Assembly: GCA_030426805.1 (NCBI GenBank)
Contig: JAUHXU010000002.1
Location: 1 to 64,000, forward strand
From: a bacterium
GTDB taxonomy: Bacteria > Planctomycetota > JAFGQW01
Direction: 5' to 3'
Length of the DNA stretch: 64,000 nt
Shown: positions 44,981 to 55,947 of the stretch, one piece after another
How positions within the stretch are numbered: the stretch's first letter is position 1
Layout: every line of letters begins with the position of its first letter
Notes under the pieces: model-generated
The model's database searches: none
What the model was told of the DNA's origin: nothing
The model's input: the letters and a program-made list of their open reading frames with translations, nothing else
Made by a program: the position numbers and the translations under genes

Positions 44981-46392
44981 AGCACTCCGTCTGCATCGCC
45001 CTCGCGATCGCGTTCGTCGCGGCCGGTGGGGCCGCCCAGGAGAAGATCCTCGTCGGGCACGGACCGTCGGTGGAACTGATCGACGCCGGCACGCTGACGA
45101 CGCTCGCGTCGGGGCAGGTCGGGCCGGGCAACACGATCGGCGTCGCCGTTTCCGAGGACCGTCGCTACGGACTCGTCACGGAGGACTCCGGGGGGCGGAT
45201 CCCGACGTCGCCCTCCCTCGTCGTCGTCGACTTGACGCAGTCGACGCTTCCGGTCGTCGCGCGCCTCGCGCCGGGGCTCGCCGTGCGGCGCATGCGCGTC
45301 GTGCCCGGCGGGCAGATCGCGCTCGCGACCGCCAACGACATGACGCTGACGAAGGCGACGGTGGTCGTGATCGACATGACGACCTCGCCGCCACAGGTGC
45401 TCACGTCGTTGACGACCGGTGTCGTCGGCGATTTCGACGTCACGCCCGACGGCAAGACCGCCTATCTGACCGCGCCCGCATCGAGCAGTCTGACGATTCT
45501 GGATTTGACGCAGTCGCCGCCCACGACCGTCGGCTCGATCCCGACGCCGACGAACACCGCGGCGATTCGCGTCTCGCCCGACGGCCGGCGACTGGTCGCG
45601 ATGCACCAGACGAATGCGTTCACGACCGCGATGCGGGTCTGGGACCTCGCGAACCCCCGCCAGCCGCAAACCGTCGCCGATGTGCCGGTCGCCGCGGAGG
45701 CGTCCGCCGTTCGGCCCGCGTTCGACCCCGGCAATCGATTCGTCGCGACCGTCGCGACCGTCTCGCTGAACCCGGGCTTCGTGATGCTCTTCGACGCCCA
45801 CGCGGCCACGCCGGCGAACCTCTTCATGCTGCCCGCGGGCGCGTTCGTGATGCAGGGACTCACGGTCACGCGGGACGGCAATCGCGCGTTTCTCGCCGTG
45901 ACCGAGCGGCACCTGCCGGCGTCGATTCGCGAAGTCGACCTGCGCAACCCGAGTGCGCCCGCCTTCACGAACCGCGTCATGCTCCGCTTCTTCCCGCCGT
46001 ATGAACTCGTCGCGTTCGGTGCCGTCCACTCGACCGGCCCGGTGACGATCGGCAGCAGTCATCCGGTGCGCCTGTCGGTGCCGACGCGCCCCGGTGCGTC
46101 GTATGCGATGGCGGCGTCGCTCGGCACCGCGCCCGGGATTCCCGTCGGTGCCGGTCGAACCGTACCGCTCGCGCCCGATGCCCTGTTCGCCGCGAGTCGC
46201 GCGTTGCCGGCGGTCTTTCAGAACTTCACCGGCGTGCTCGACGGCCGCGGCCAGGCGGTGGCGACGATCCGGGTCCCCGCGACGCCGGCGTTGCGCGGCC
46301 TGTCGTTCTTCGTCGCCGCGGTCGTGCTCGACCCGGCGCAACCGCAGGGCATCGGCACCGTCTCGAACGCCGAGCGCCTTCGTATCCGATAG
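44977..46392 (+). CDS. Secreted beta-propeller protein with shared C-terminal domain, coupled to the sigma fusion
   Basis: A 471-residue exported protein; signal peptide IALAIAFVAAGGAAQ. Residues about 20-340 are a YVTN/cytochrome-cd1-like propeller with units such as GNTIGVAVSEDRRYGLVTED, VVGDFDVTPDGKTAYLTAPA, AAIRVSPDGRRLVAMHQ and GLTVTRDGNRAFLAV. Residues about 355-471 hold the clearest copy of the shared C-terminal domain: YAMAASLGTAPGIPVGAGR, VPLAPDALF, FQNFTGVLDGRGQAVATIRV, VVLDPAQPQGIGTVSN and a final RLRIR. The 4-base ATGA overlap with the sigma gene, together with GGAAGG upstream, means the two are made together. It may be the ligand sensor or a cell-surface partner of the sigma protein's outer repeats. 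Confidence 0.8.
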   Translation: MKHSVCIALAIAFVAAGGAAQEKILVGHGPSVELIDAGTLTTLASGQVGPGNTIGVAVSEDRRYGLVTEDSGGRIPTSPSLVVVDLTQSTLPVVARLAPGLAVRRMRVVPGGQIALATANDMTLTKATVVVIDMTTSPPQVLTSLTTGVVGDFDVTPDGKTAYLTAPASSSLTILDLTQSPPTTVGSIPTPTNTAAIRVSPDGRRLVAMHQTNAFTTAMRVWDLANPRQPQTVADVPVAAEASAVRPAFDPGNRFVATVATVSLNPGFVMLFDAHAATPANLFMLPAGAFVMQGLTVTRDGNRAFLAVTERHLPASIREVDLRNPSAPAFTNRVMLRFFPPYELVAFGAVHSTGPVTIGSSHPVRLSVPTRPGASYAMAASLGTAPGIPVGAGRTVPLAPDALFAASRALPAVFQNFTGVLDGRGQAVATIRVPATPALRGLSFFVAAVVLDPAQPQGIGTVSNAERLRIR

Positions 46393-46421
46393 TCCCACGC
46401 CACGATCGAACGGAGTTGCCG

Positions 46422-47804
46422 ATGCGAACGCTCATGCGAATCGTCGTCGCCCTGACGTGGGGCGGCCTCGCCGCGGCTGCACAGCCGCACCACGATCCCA
46501 GTTACCTGGTCGGCGGCGCGATCCCCGTGATCAACCCGGCGTTCGCCTCCGGGTTGCACCGGATCGACGTCGCCCCGTCGGGGCCGCCCGTGTGGACGTC
46601 GTTGTACGTGCCGGGCGCGGAGTCGCGCTTCACGATGGACGCCGACAATCGACAGGTCGTGCTCGGCGTCGAGGCGAACCCCGGCGCGATCAACGTCACG
46701 TCGGGGCTCTATCGCTTCGACCCGACGTCCAACACGATCCTCACGATCGTCACCTATCCGGTGGTGACGTCGGTCTACCACTCGTTCGGGCACGTCACGA
46801 TCGACCACAATGGCGATTACATCTTCACGGTGGGGCGGCACATGCCGTTCGCCTACGACACGTTCCTGATGAAGGTCGATCGGTCCGGCGCCCCTGTGAC
46901 GACGTTGCTCGCGAGTCCGTCGTTGACCGCATTGCGCGGGCCGGTGTTCAGTTCGCGGCTCACGCGCGACATCGATACCGGCCGCGTCCTGCTCTGCGTC
47001 ACGGAGAGCGGGTTGCAAGTGCCCACCACCGTGAACAGCCCGATCCTCGCGGTCGACACCGAGTCGGGATCGGTCGCGACGTGGGCCGTGACGACCGGCT
47101 ACGCCCAGTGGAAGGGCGACTTCAACATGCCGCAGAACCACCGCACCGGGTGGATCGATGCGACGTATCAGGCGCAGGTCTACCGTCAGTCGCCCGGGAC
47201 CGTCGGTCGAAGCCTCGTGACGCTGCTTCCGAACCCGCACGTGATCAACGGTGCCGGTGATTACGATCTGCAGACCGCACCCCGTCCGCGGCTCGTCTAC
47301 TGCCGGCAGTGGCCGGCCGCGACCGGGCCGCAGACGTTCATCTCGTATATCGATCCGTCGACGTGGTCGGTGACGTCGACCGGCGTCGCGCCGCCGCGAA
47401 TCGTGTCGTTCGGCTTCGACTTCTACCGGGGGCGCCACACCCAGTCGATCCGCGTCGGCCCGCGGCGGTGGACGGTTCGGCTGAGCGCGCCCCGCTTCGC
47501 CGGCTACCCGTACGTCGTCGCGGCGGGGCTCTCGGGCGTGCGACCCGGAATCGCCCTCAGCGACGGGAGTCGGATCAACCTGGTGCCGGATGCGTTGACG
47601 GCACTGACGGTCGGCAACCGAATCCCGGCGATCTGGAACCCGGGTCCGGGGTTGCTCGGCGCGACCGGCGTCGCGCACGCGACGCTCGATCTGGCAGGGA
47701 CCAACACGCTCGGGATTCCGCTGTGGATCGCGTGGGCAGTCCTGGACCCGGCGTCGCCGACCGGCTTCGCCTACCTGCCCGACACGTGGGTGATGCGCGT
47801 GTGA
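46422..47804 (+). CDS. Secreted beta-propeller-like protein with shared C-terminal domain
   Basis: A 460-residue exported protein with signal peptide IVVALTWGGLAAAAQ. GGAG lies 7 bases before the ATG at 46422. The central region reads as a propeller with Tyr/Phe-rich strands (VTSVYHSFGHVTIDHNGDYIFTVG and RVLLCVTESGLQVPTTVNS). Residues about 345-460 are the shared C-terminal domain in the same variant as the gene at 17162: WTVRLSAPRFAGYPYVVAAGL, RPGIALSDG, LLGATGVAHATLDLAGT and AVLDPASPTGFAYL. The two genes appear to be paralogues. It begins 29 bases after the previous gene, so it may belong to the same operon as the sigma fusion. Confidence 0.75.
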   Translation: MRTLMRIVVALTWGGLAAAAQPHHDPSYLVGGAIPVINPAFASGLHRIDVAPSGPPVWTSLYVPGAESRFTMDADNRQVVLGVEANPGAINVTSGLYRFDPTSNTILTIVTYPVVTSVYHSFGHVTIDHNGDYIFTVGRHMPFAYDTFLMKVDRSGAPVTTLLASPSLTALRGPVFSSRLTRDIDTGRVLLCVTESGLQVPTTVNSPILAVDTESGSVATWAVTTGYAQWKGDFNMPQNHRTGWIDATYQAQVYRQSPGTVGRSLVTLLPNPHVINGAGDYDLQTAPRPRLVYCRQWPAATGPQTFISYIDPSTWSVTSTGVAPPRIVSFGFDFYRGRHTQSIRVGPRRWTVRLSAPRFAGYPYVVAAGLSGVRPGIALSDGSRINLVPDALTALTVGNRIPAIWNPGPGLLGATGVAHATLDLAGTNTLGIPLWIAWAVLDPASPTGFAYLPDTWVMRV

Positions 47805-47812
47805 TGGGATGC

Positions 47813-47841
47813 GCCCCCGAGGTGCGACGCACCCCGGGGGC
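47813..47841. terminator. Bidirectional hairpin between convergent genes
   Basis: GCCCCCG...GGTGC (47813-47825) pairs with GCACC...CGGGGGC (47829-47841) except for one mismatch, with a three-base loop. It sits between the stops of the propeller gene (47804) and katG (47853) and probably ends both transcripts. Confidence 0.65.
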
Positions 47842-47852
47842 TTCCGATCGTC

Positions 47853-50156
<2,304 letters not shown>

Positions 50157-51143
50157 CTATCGCTTTCGCGGCGCGAGTGCGCGGTAGCACGTCTCGATCT
50201 TCTCCAGGTCGTAGCTCGGCAGCGGGAAACGCACGTTGCGGGCGACGTCGCCGGTCAAGAGCGAGCGATACCAGAGGAAGAAGCCGTCGAGCCGTTCGCG
50301 CTTGGCCTCGTTCATCGCGTGGACGATGTCGTCGGTCGTGTTGCGCGTCGCTTGCTTCCAGTAGAGCTTGACGAGCGGGATGACCGGGCCGACCTTGCGC
50401 AGCGCGCGCATGTCGCGGGCGACGCGCTTCATCACGCCCGGCCCGCATGCGGTCTCGCCCTCGGGGGCGATCAGGCTGCAAAACGGACAGAAGACGTCCA
50501 AGTGCTTCGCGAGGGCCCGGTAGAGCGACGGGTCGGCGGGGAAGACCGCACCGAGTTTCACGCGCGGATGGTGCCTTCGCATCGCCGTCGCGAACTCCTC
50601 GAAGAACCGGCGCAAGAGCTTGCGCGAGCCGGCCTTCTTGCACGGGCGGCACTCCTTGTTGCGCTCGAACGTCGGCAGCGGGTTGTAGATCGTCAGGATG
50701 TCGAAGTCGGGGCACTTGTCCAGCAGGTGGATGCCCCAGCCGATCAGGTTCGCCCGGACCGTCTCGTCGGACAGGCAGAGGTCGGGCGCCTCGCCGCGGT
50801 GCGCGACGCCCGGTTTCGACGTGGACGTGCGGTAGTCCGCGAGCACCGTGACGCCAGCCTTCTTCAGCCGCTTGACGAGGCGCGTGATCTTGCGGAAGTC
50901 GATCCGGTCGTAGCTGTGGGCGATGCCGAAGAAGTCGATCGCGACCAGTCCGATCCGGTTCTTCGTGACCCACTCGACGACGTGCTTCTCCTGTTGCTGC
51001 TGCGCGTCGTGCACCGTGTAACAGATGCCGGCGAGGAACGGTCGCTTGCGCTGTGCGGTCGCTGCGGTGCCGAACGCGAAGCCGGCGAGCAGGGCCAGGG
51101 CCAGAGCGACGACGGGGACCGGTCGGATCGAGGGACGTTGCAT
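50157..51143 (-). CDS. Secreted hypothetical protein, possibly TIM-barrel
   Basis: A 328-residue exported protein; signal peptide VVALALALLAGFAFGTAATAQ. The mature part alternates strands and helices in a way reminiscent of a glycosidase-like barrel: FLAGICYTVH, IGLVAIDFFGIAHSY, LKKAGVTVLADYRTS, FDILTIYNPLPTF, VKLGAVFPADPSLYRAL, LDVFCPFCSLIAPEG and RLDGFFLWYRSLL. A CxxC (CPFC) and a CRPC pair may bind metal or form disulfides. No catalytic pair can be assigned with confidence. The ATG has no Shine-Dalgarno but a TACCCT hexamer 6 bases upstream (51150-51155), so it may be leaderless. The preceding HEAT gene runs into it in another frame. Confidence 0.65.
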   Translation of the reverse strand: MQRPSIRPVPVVALALALLAGFAFGTAATAQRKRPFLAGICYTVHDAQQQQEKHVVEWVTKNRIGLVAIDFFGIAHSYDRIDFRKITRLVKRLKKAGVTVLADYRTSTSKPGVAHRGEAPDLCLSDETVRANLIGWGIHLLDKCPDFDILTIYNPLPTFERNKECRPCKKAGSRKLLRRFFEEFATAMRRHHPRVKLGAVFPADPSLYRALAKHLDVFCPFCSLIAPEGETACGPGVMKRVARDMRALRKVGPVIPLVKLYWKQATRNTTDDIVHAMNEAKRERLDGFFLWYRSLLTGDVARNVRFPLPSYDLEKIETCYRALAPRKR

Positions 51144-52234
51144 GGCGCCAGGGTAGCATGAACGAGTCGCGGCAGGGATCGATCAGAACCGGGGGGCTGG
51201 CCCGTGAGCGCGGAGATCGCCCACGGGCGGACGTTCGGGCTCGTGTCTGCGGTCATCAGTTGCAGCGTCGCTTTGGCCCACGGTTCGTCGTGCGCGCCGA
51301 GCCCATGTGTCACGGCGATGCGCACCCCCTCGACGGGGTTGGCGTATTCGGCCGCCAGCGCGCGGATCGCAGCCGGCCGGTCGACGTGCGACAGCGCCGA
51401 GGCCGCGTAGGATCGCTTCCACGGAAGTGCCCGCTCGTCCCGGACGATCGCGATCAGCGTTCGCGTCGCGATCGGATCGTTCCGGCGGGCGAGTTCGAAC
51501 GCCGCGGTGCGGCCGAGCATCGAGCAGCCGGGCGTCTTGGCGAGATCGACGAGGACGCGCGTCGCGGTCGGCCGGTCGATCCTGGCGATCCGACGCAGTA
51601 CGAAGTCGTCGGACGGACCGATCGGGATCGCGTGGTCGATGCCGGGCGGGACGTGGCCGCACTGGCGCGCGAGAAGGTCACGACGCAAACGCGCGACGAT
51701 CCGATCGAGGGCATCGGGCGGGGCCGCACGCGCGTCGAGCGACGCTGACGCGGTGAGCGACGCGGACTTCGCGTTGCACAAGACGCGGAGTGTCGCTTCG
51801 ATGTCGTGCTTGCCGGTCCGCTCGAGTGGGAACCAGTTGTCGAGCAGGAACGCGAGGCAGAGTGAACGGCCCGGCGGGAGGGTGTGCGGCCGCGCGGGCG
51901 GACCCGAGGAGGGGCCTGTGTAGGCGACGCAACCCGCGGGATGGTCGTTCCGACGGCGCTCGCCGGACGCACGGTGCGTCACCGCGAAGTCGAGGTTGTG
52001 CCGTCGCCACGAGAGCCCGCGCATCGGGTCCCACACCTCGACCGGTGTCTCGCTCACGTTGCGCACGACCGTCCAGCCGACGATCGGCTCCCCGAGGACG
52101 TAGCCGCCCGGCTCGAACACGATCGACAGTTCGAGGCGCGGGTCGCCCTTGGCAGGCTCGGGCTCGGGCTGCTGCGCGAGACCGGTCGCGCAAAGGACCA
52201 CGATCACGATCCACGAGAATGCCGTCGACTGCAT
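50864..52234 (-). CDS. Secreted HEAT-like protein, 3' end probably frameshifted
   Basis: Signal peptide is SWIVIVVLCATGLAQ from the ATG at 52234. Residues about 25-170 form a beta domain (LELSIVFEPGGYVLGEPIVGWTVV, HTLPPGRSLCLAFLLDNW). Residues about 190-350 are HEAT-like helices (PTATRVLVDLAKTPGCSML, YAASALSHVDRPAAIRALAAEY). As sequenced, the frame has no stop until 50864 and overlaps the next gene by 280 bases. The last 100 residues are Ser/Arg/Pro-rich, as expected of a wrong-frame reading of that gene. One extra C in the run of six C (minus strand; 51191-51196) would give a TGA at 51183-51185 and a normal 350-residue protein. The authentic 3' end is therefore probably 51183. Confidence 0.55.
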   Translation of the reverse strand: MQSTAFSWIVIVVLCATGLAQQPEPEPAKGDPRLELSIVFEPGGYVLGEPIVGWTVVRNVSETPVEVWDPMRGLSWRRHNLDFAVTHRASGERRRNDHPAGCVAYTGPSSGPPARPHTLPPGRSLCLAFLLDNWFPLERTGKHDIEATLRVLCNAKSASLTASASLDARAAPPDALDRIVARLRRDLLARQCGHVPPGIDHAIPIGPSDDFVLRRIARIDRPTATRVLVDLAKTPGCSMLGRTAAFELARRNDPIATRTLIAIVRDERALPWKRSYAASALSHVDRPAAIRALAAEYANPVEGVRIAVTHGLGAHDEPWAKATLQLMTADTSPNVRPWAISALTGQPPGSDRSLPRLVHATLAPCNVPRSDRSPSSLWPWPCSPASRSAPQRPHSASDRSSPASVTRCTTRSSNRRSTSSSGSRRTGSDWSRSTSSASPTATTGSTSARSRASSSG

Positions 52235-52475
52235 GGCTGGCTCCGTTCCGCGCCTTGAGGAGCAAGCGACGTGCCGCACACCGGTTTCCGGCGTTCGGTG
52301 CGGGTGCGCCGCAGCCCGTCCGAATCCGCCGGGGTCGTCGTGGAACGTCCGCTACGGGTCGGTAACGGCGGCTCGCCTCGGCGACCGCGACGCGCGTGAT
52401 CGTGTTACGGTATCGAGCAGCCGAACGCGGGGCCGGACCCGGATCGGCGAGTTCGCCTGGGAAACGGGGGTGATC

Positions 52476-54251
52476 GTGCAGTCTCGAACGCGTGCCTTGT
52501 GGACGGGGTTGGCCGCATCGATCGCGTCGAGTTGGCTCGCCGCGAGCGGCCGGGCGCAGGATGTCGCACCACTGGACTTCTCCGAGTCCAAGCACTTCCT
52601 GGGTGTGTTGGGCTCGTACGGGACGACCGAGCGTGTCGAGGAGGACGACAACGCGTTTCTCCGTTGGCACGTCTCCAAGCAACGGCGATCGATGTCCCTC
52701 GCCCTCCGACAGATACCGAAGGACCTGCGCGCGTACGAGGCGCTCGCGTTTCGCTTCCGGTCGGGAACCGCGATGCCGAGCGGGACGTTCCGCATCCGGA
52801 TCCATGACCGTGCGTCCGGCTACATCAGCCTCGATCTGCCGGCGGCGACGACCGATTGGCGTTCGGTTCGCATTCCCCTCGGCTACTTCGAGGAGACGAA
52901 GCCCTTCTCGCCGACCCGCGTGCGCTGCGTCAAGTTCGTCGCTTGGGACACGGGACCGTTCACGCTCGATCTCGATGACGTGACGTGGCACCGGGGCAAG
53001 GACGGTGAGGCGAGTTGGTTGGGCGGCCGCGGTCCGACCGTCGACCTGTCGCAGCCCGATGCGATTCTCGGCGTGACGGTCGGTCACTCGCGGATCGAGC
53101 GCGTGGACGACGGCGTTGCCTGGCGCGTGGCCGGCGGGGAACCGTGGTCGGCGCTGAACGTCTGCAGCCTGTCACGCGACGTCCGTTCGTTCGAGTCGGT
53201 GGAGGTGGACCTCCGATGCGATCGTCGCATCGGGGCCGACGAGTTGCGCGTTCGGTTCTACAGCACGCCGGATGACTATATGGGGATCGCGTTCCCGGCG
53301 GTGGAGAAGCCCGGCAAGTGGATCAGGATGCGCCTGCGCCTGCCCGAGTTTGCGCCGTCGCCGAGGTTCGATCCTTCGAACGCGTCCGTTTTCGAGATCG
53401 TCGGGTGGGAGGTGGCTGCGCTCGGCCTCGAGATGCGCCGCGTGACGTTGCACTCGGGGAAGCGTGGCCCGGATTCGTGGCGGCCCAGCGACAAGGAGCT
53501 GAGGAAGAGGATCTTCGGAAAGCGCTACCGCAAGGCCAAGCACATCAAGACGCGCTTCTTCGACATCCACACGGACTCACGCGCGGCGCGGGGCAAGTTC
53601 GCAAAGGCGCTCGACGGCCACGTCGATGTCGTGCGCAAGCACCTTCACCTCCCGGCAGTGGACGGGCGCATCCCCGTCTACGTGTTTCGCAACGCCCAGG
53701 GGTATTACCGCTACTGCGAGCGCGCGCTGGGGATGACGCCGGAGCAGGCACGGATGACCGCCGGGCTCGGAAGCGGCGAGGCGTTCATCGTCTACTACAC
53801 CGAGCCGAATGCCTCGGTCGTCGTTCACGAGCTGACTCACACGCTCGTTCACCGGACGCTCGGCCCGTACGGCGGCTCCTGGTTGCAGGAGGGGCTCGCT
53901 GTCTACGTGGAGTGTGCGTTCGAGCGAAAGAACGCTGCGACCGAGTTCGCGACCGACCTCCGGAACGAGCGGCACACTCCGCTCGAGAAGTTCATTCGGA
54001 CGACCACGCTCGCCTTCACGGATTCGATCCGAGAGAGTGGTGTGGCCGGTCGGAACTACCGTCAAGCCGGCGCGTTCCTCGCGTTCCTGAAGGACGGTCC
54101 TTGGAAGCACCGGTACGTGGGGGTGGTGAAAGCGTTGACGTCCGAGCGACGGACGCCCGACGAGCAGATCGCGCTCCTCGAGAAGCGCTACGGGGTGCCG
54201 CTGGCGAAGATCGAAGCGGCGTGGCGGGAATGGGGCAGTTCGCGTCGCTGA
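52476..54251 (+). CDS. Secreted DUF1570-like zinc metallopeptidase with two beta-sandwich modules
   Basis: About 591 residues, starting at a GTG (52476, with GGGGG upstream; GTG 52470 is the alternative). The signal peptide is LWTGLAASIASSWLAASGRAQ. Two related beta-sandwich domains follow (about 28-165 and 180-320), each like CIA30/CBM11-type modules: FRIRIHDRASGYISLDLP, WRSVRIPLGYFEE and LDLDDVTWH in the first; LRVRFYSTPDDYMGIAFP, IRMRLRLPEF in the second. The peptidase domain carries VVHELTHTLVH (HEXXH) and WLQEGLAVYVE with the third zinc ligand Glu. It is a relative of the gene at 40061, which has TPRs instead. The sandwich modules probably bind glycans and localise the enzyme. Divergent from the HEAT-like gene across a 241-base gap. 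Confidence 0.8.
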   Translation: MQSRTRALWTGLAASIASSWLAASGRAQDVAPLDFSESKHFLGVLGSYGTTERVEEDDNAFLRWHVSKQRRSMSLALRQIPKDLRAYEALAFRFRSGTAMPSGTFRIRIHDRASGYISLDLPAATTDWRSVRIPLGYFEETKPFSPTRVRCVKFVAWDTGPFTLDLDDVTWHRGKDGEASWLGGRGPTVDLSQPDAILGVTVGHSRIERVDDGVAWRVAGGEPWSALNVCSLSRDVRSFESVEVDLRCDRRIGADELRVRFYSTPDDYMGIAFPAVEKPGKWIRMRLRLPEFAPSPRFDPSNASVFEIVGWEVAALGLEMRRVTLHSGKRGPDSWRPSDKELRKRIFGKRYRKAKHIKTRFFDIHTDSRAARGKFAKALDGHVDVVRKHLHLPAVDGRIPVYVFRNAQGYYRYCERALGMTPEQARMTAGLGSGEAFIVYYTEPNASVVVHELTHTLVHRTLGPYGGSWLQEGLAVYVECAFERKNAATEFATDLRNERHTPLEKFIRTTTLAFTDSIRESGVAGRNYRQAGAFLAFLKDGPWKHRYVGVVKALTSERRTPDEQIALLEKRYGVPLAKIEAAWREWGSSRR

Positions 54252-54315
54252 GCGCTGGCCATTTTTCTTCGGAAAGCCGCGGTCCCAGCTCCACTCACGG
54301 GTGGAGGAACGACCC

Positions 54316-55257
54316 ATGGCCAGAATCTACAGCGACATCTCGAAGCTCGTCGGTGACACGCCGCTCGTGCGTGCCAATCGCGTCACCGCGGGGATCGATG
54401 CGGAAGTGTTGATCAAGCTCGAGTGCTTCAACCCGTTCTCGAGCGTCAAGGACCGACTCGGACTCGCAATGATCGAGGATGCCGAGCGTCGGGGTGAACT
54501 GCGCCCCGGACACGTGATCGTCGAGGCGACGAGCGGCAACACCGGGATCGGGCTCGCATTCGTCGCGGCGACGAAGGGCTACGAGCTGATCCTGACGATG
54601 CCGGACACGATGACGCGCGAGCGACGCGACATGCTCGCGGCGCTGGGGGCACAGCTCGTGCTCACTCCGGGCGACGAGGGTACGAAGGGCGCGATTCGGC
54701 GCGCGGAGGAGATCGCCGCTTCGCTGCCGAACAGCTGGCAGCCACGGCAGTTCGAGAACCCGGTGAACCCGCGCGTGCACGAGGAGACGACCGGACCCGA
54801 GATCTGGCGTGACACCGACGGGCGCGTGGACGCGCTGGTCGCGGGTGTCGGCACCGGAGGCACCGTGTCCGGCGCCGGGCGCTACCTCAAGTCGAAGCGC
54901 CCCGGCGTCTACGTCGTGGCGGTCGAGCCGATCGACTCGCCCGTGCTCTCGGGCGGTGACCCGGCGCCTCACAAGATCCAGGGGATCGGTGCCGGGTTCG
55001 TGCCGGACGCGTATGACGCCGACGTCGTCGACGAGGTGATCCGAGTGCGCCACGAGGACGCTGTCGAAACTGCGCGGCGATTGACGCGCGAAGAGGGAGT
55101 CTTCCTCGGGATCTCGGCGGGGGCGATCGTGTGGGGCGCGATGCAACTCGCATCGCGCCCGGAGTTCGCCGGCAAGACGGTCGTGTCGATCGCGCCCGAC
55201 TTCGGCGAGCGCTACCTCTCCAATCCCGTCTACGCCGACCTCGTCGAAACCGTCTGA
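54316..55257 (+). CDS. cysK: Cysteine synthase A (O-acetylserine sulfhydrylase)
   Basis: A 313-residue PLP enzyme making cysteine from O-acetylserine and sulfide. It has the PLP lysine K45 in FSSVKDRLG, the substrate loop TSGNTGIGLAF, the PLP phosphate-binding GVGTGGTVSGAGRYLK, and the closing IVSI/VVSIAPDFGERYLS typical of CysK. The ATG at 54316 follows GGAGG at the right distance; the upstream in-frame GTG at 54301 is less likely. The usual CysE partner is not adjacent. It could make cysteine available for the sulfur transporter pathway at 10 kb, but there is no genomic link. Confidence 0.93.
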   Translation: MARIYSDISKLVGDTPLVRANRVTAGIDAEVLIKLECFNPFSSVKDRLGLAMIEDAERRGELRPGHVIVEATSGNTGIGLAFVAATKGYELILTMPDTMTRERRDMLAALGAQLVLTPGDEGTKGAIRRAEEIAASLPNSWQPRQFENPVNPRVHEETTGPEIWRDTDGRVDALVAGVGTGGTVSGAGRYLKSKRPGVYVVAVEPIDSPVLSGGDPAPHKIQGIGAGFVPDAYDADVVDEVIRVRHEDAVETARRLTREEGVFLGISAGAIVWGAMQLASRPEFAGKTVVSIAPDFGERYLSNPVYADLVETV

Positions 55258-55416
55258 GCACGGTCGGGCCACGACAACCCGCAGCCGCGTCTCGACTTGG
55301 GACGGCGGAGCGGACGGGCCTTCAGCGGAAACCGGCCCCCGGCCGATAGCGGAGGCGGTGACGTGACGCTGCGTGAAACGCGTCCGTTGCCGAGTGACCT
55401 GCCGAAGGGGGAAGTC

Positions 55417-55938
55417 ATGAGTCTGTTTGCCGCGAACAAGAAGGGCGCGTCCGCGACCGACACGCCCGCCCGTCCCGATGCGTCCGCCCGCCCCGACAAG
55501 CCGGTCCGGGCCGGGTCGACGATGCGTCAGAGTGACCGCACGCCGCGCGACGACCAGGGGTTGCGTACGTCGCGTGACCGGAGTACCGGCGCGTCGGTGC
55601 TCCCGCAGAAACTCGAGATCGAGGGCGAGCTGCGCTTCAGCGGCAAGCTCCAACTCGAGTGCCATGTGCGCGGCAACATCGTCGCCGACGGCACGTTGAT
55701 CGTCGGCAAGGCGGCGGTGATCGAAGCCGACATCCTCGGCGGCGAGATCGAGATCGCCGGGACCGTGCGCGGCAACGTCAAGGCGACGAAGACCGTGCGC
55801 ATCCTGTCCGGCGGCAGCGTGAGCGGCAACATCGAAACGCCGACGATCTCGATGCAGGAAGGCGTCGTCTTCGAGGGCACGTGCACGCGACCGCCGGAGA
55901 GCGACAACGTCGACGCCACCACGGACGACGCCGAGTAG
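55417..55938 (+). CDS. Bactofilin
   Basis: A 173-residue cytoskeletal protein. The first 65 residues are charged and low in complexity (many Asp/Arg/Pro). Residues about 68-160 form the bactofilin right-handed beta-helix: LEIEGELRFSGKLQLECHVRGNI, LIVGKAAVIEADILGGEIEIAGTVRGNV and VRILSGGSVSGNIETPTISM. Bactofilins polymerise into filaments that shape the cell or place envelope enzymes. The ATG at 55417 has AGGGGGAAG before it. The acidic C-terminal tail is usual. It follows cysK by 159 bases that contain nothing recognisable. Confidence 0.9.
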   Translation: MSLFAANKKGASATDTPARPDASARPDKPVRAGSTMRQSDRTPRDDQGLRTSRDRSTGASVLPQKLEIEGELRFSGKLQLECHVRGNIVADGTLIVGKAAVIEADILGGEIEIAGTVRGNVKATKTVRILSGGSVSGNIETPTISMQEGVVFEGTCTRPPESDNVDATTDDAE

Positions 55939-55947
55939 TCGCTCCCG

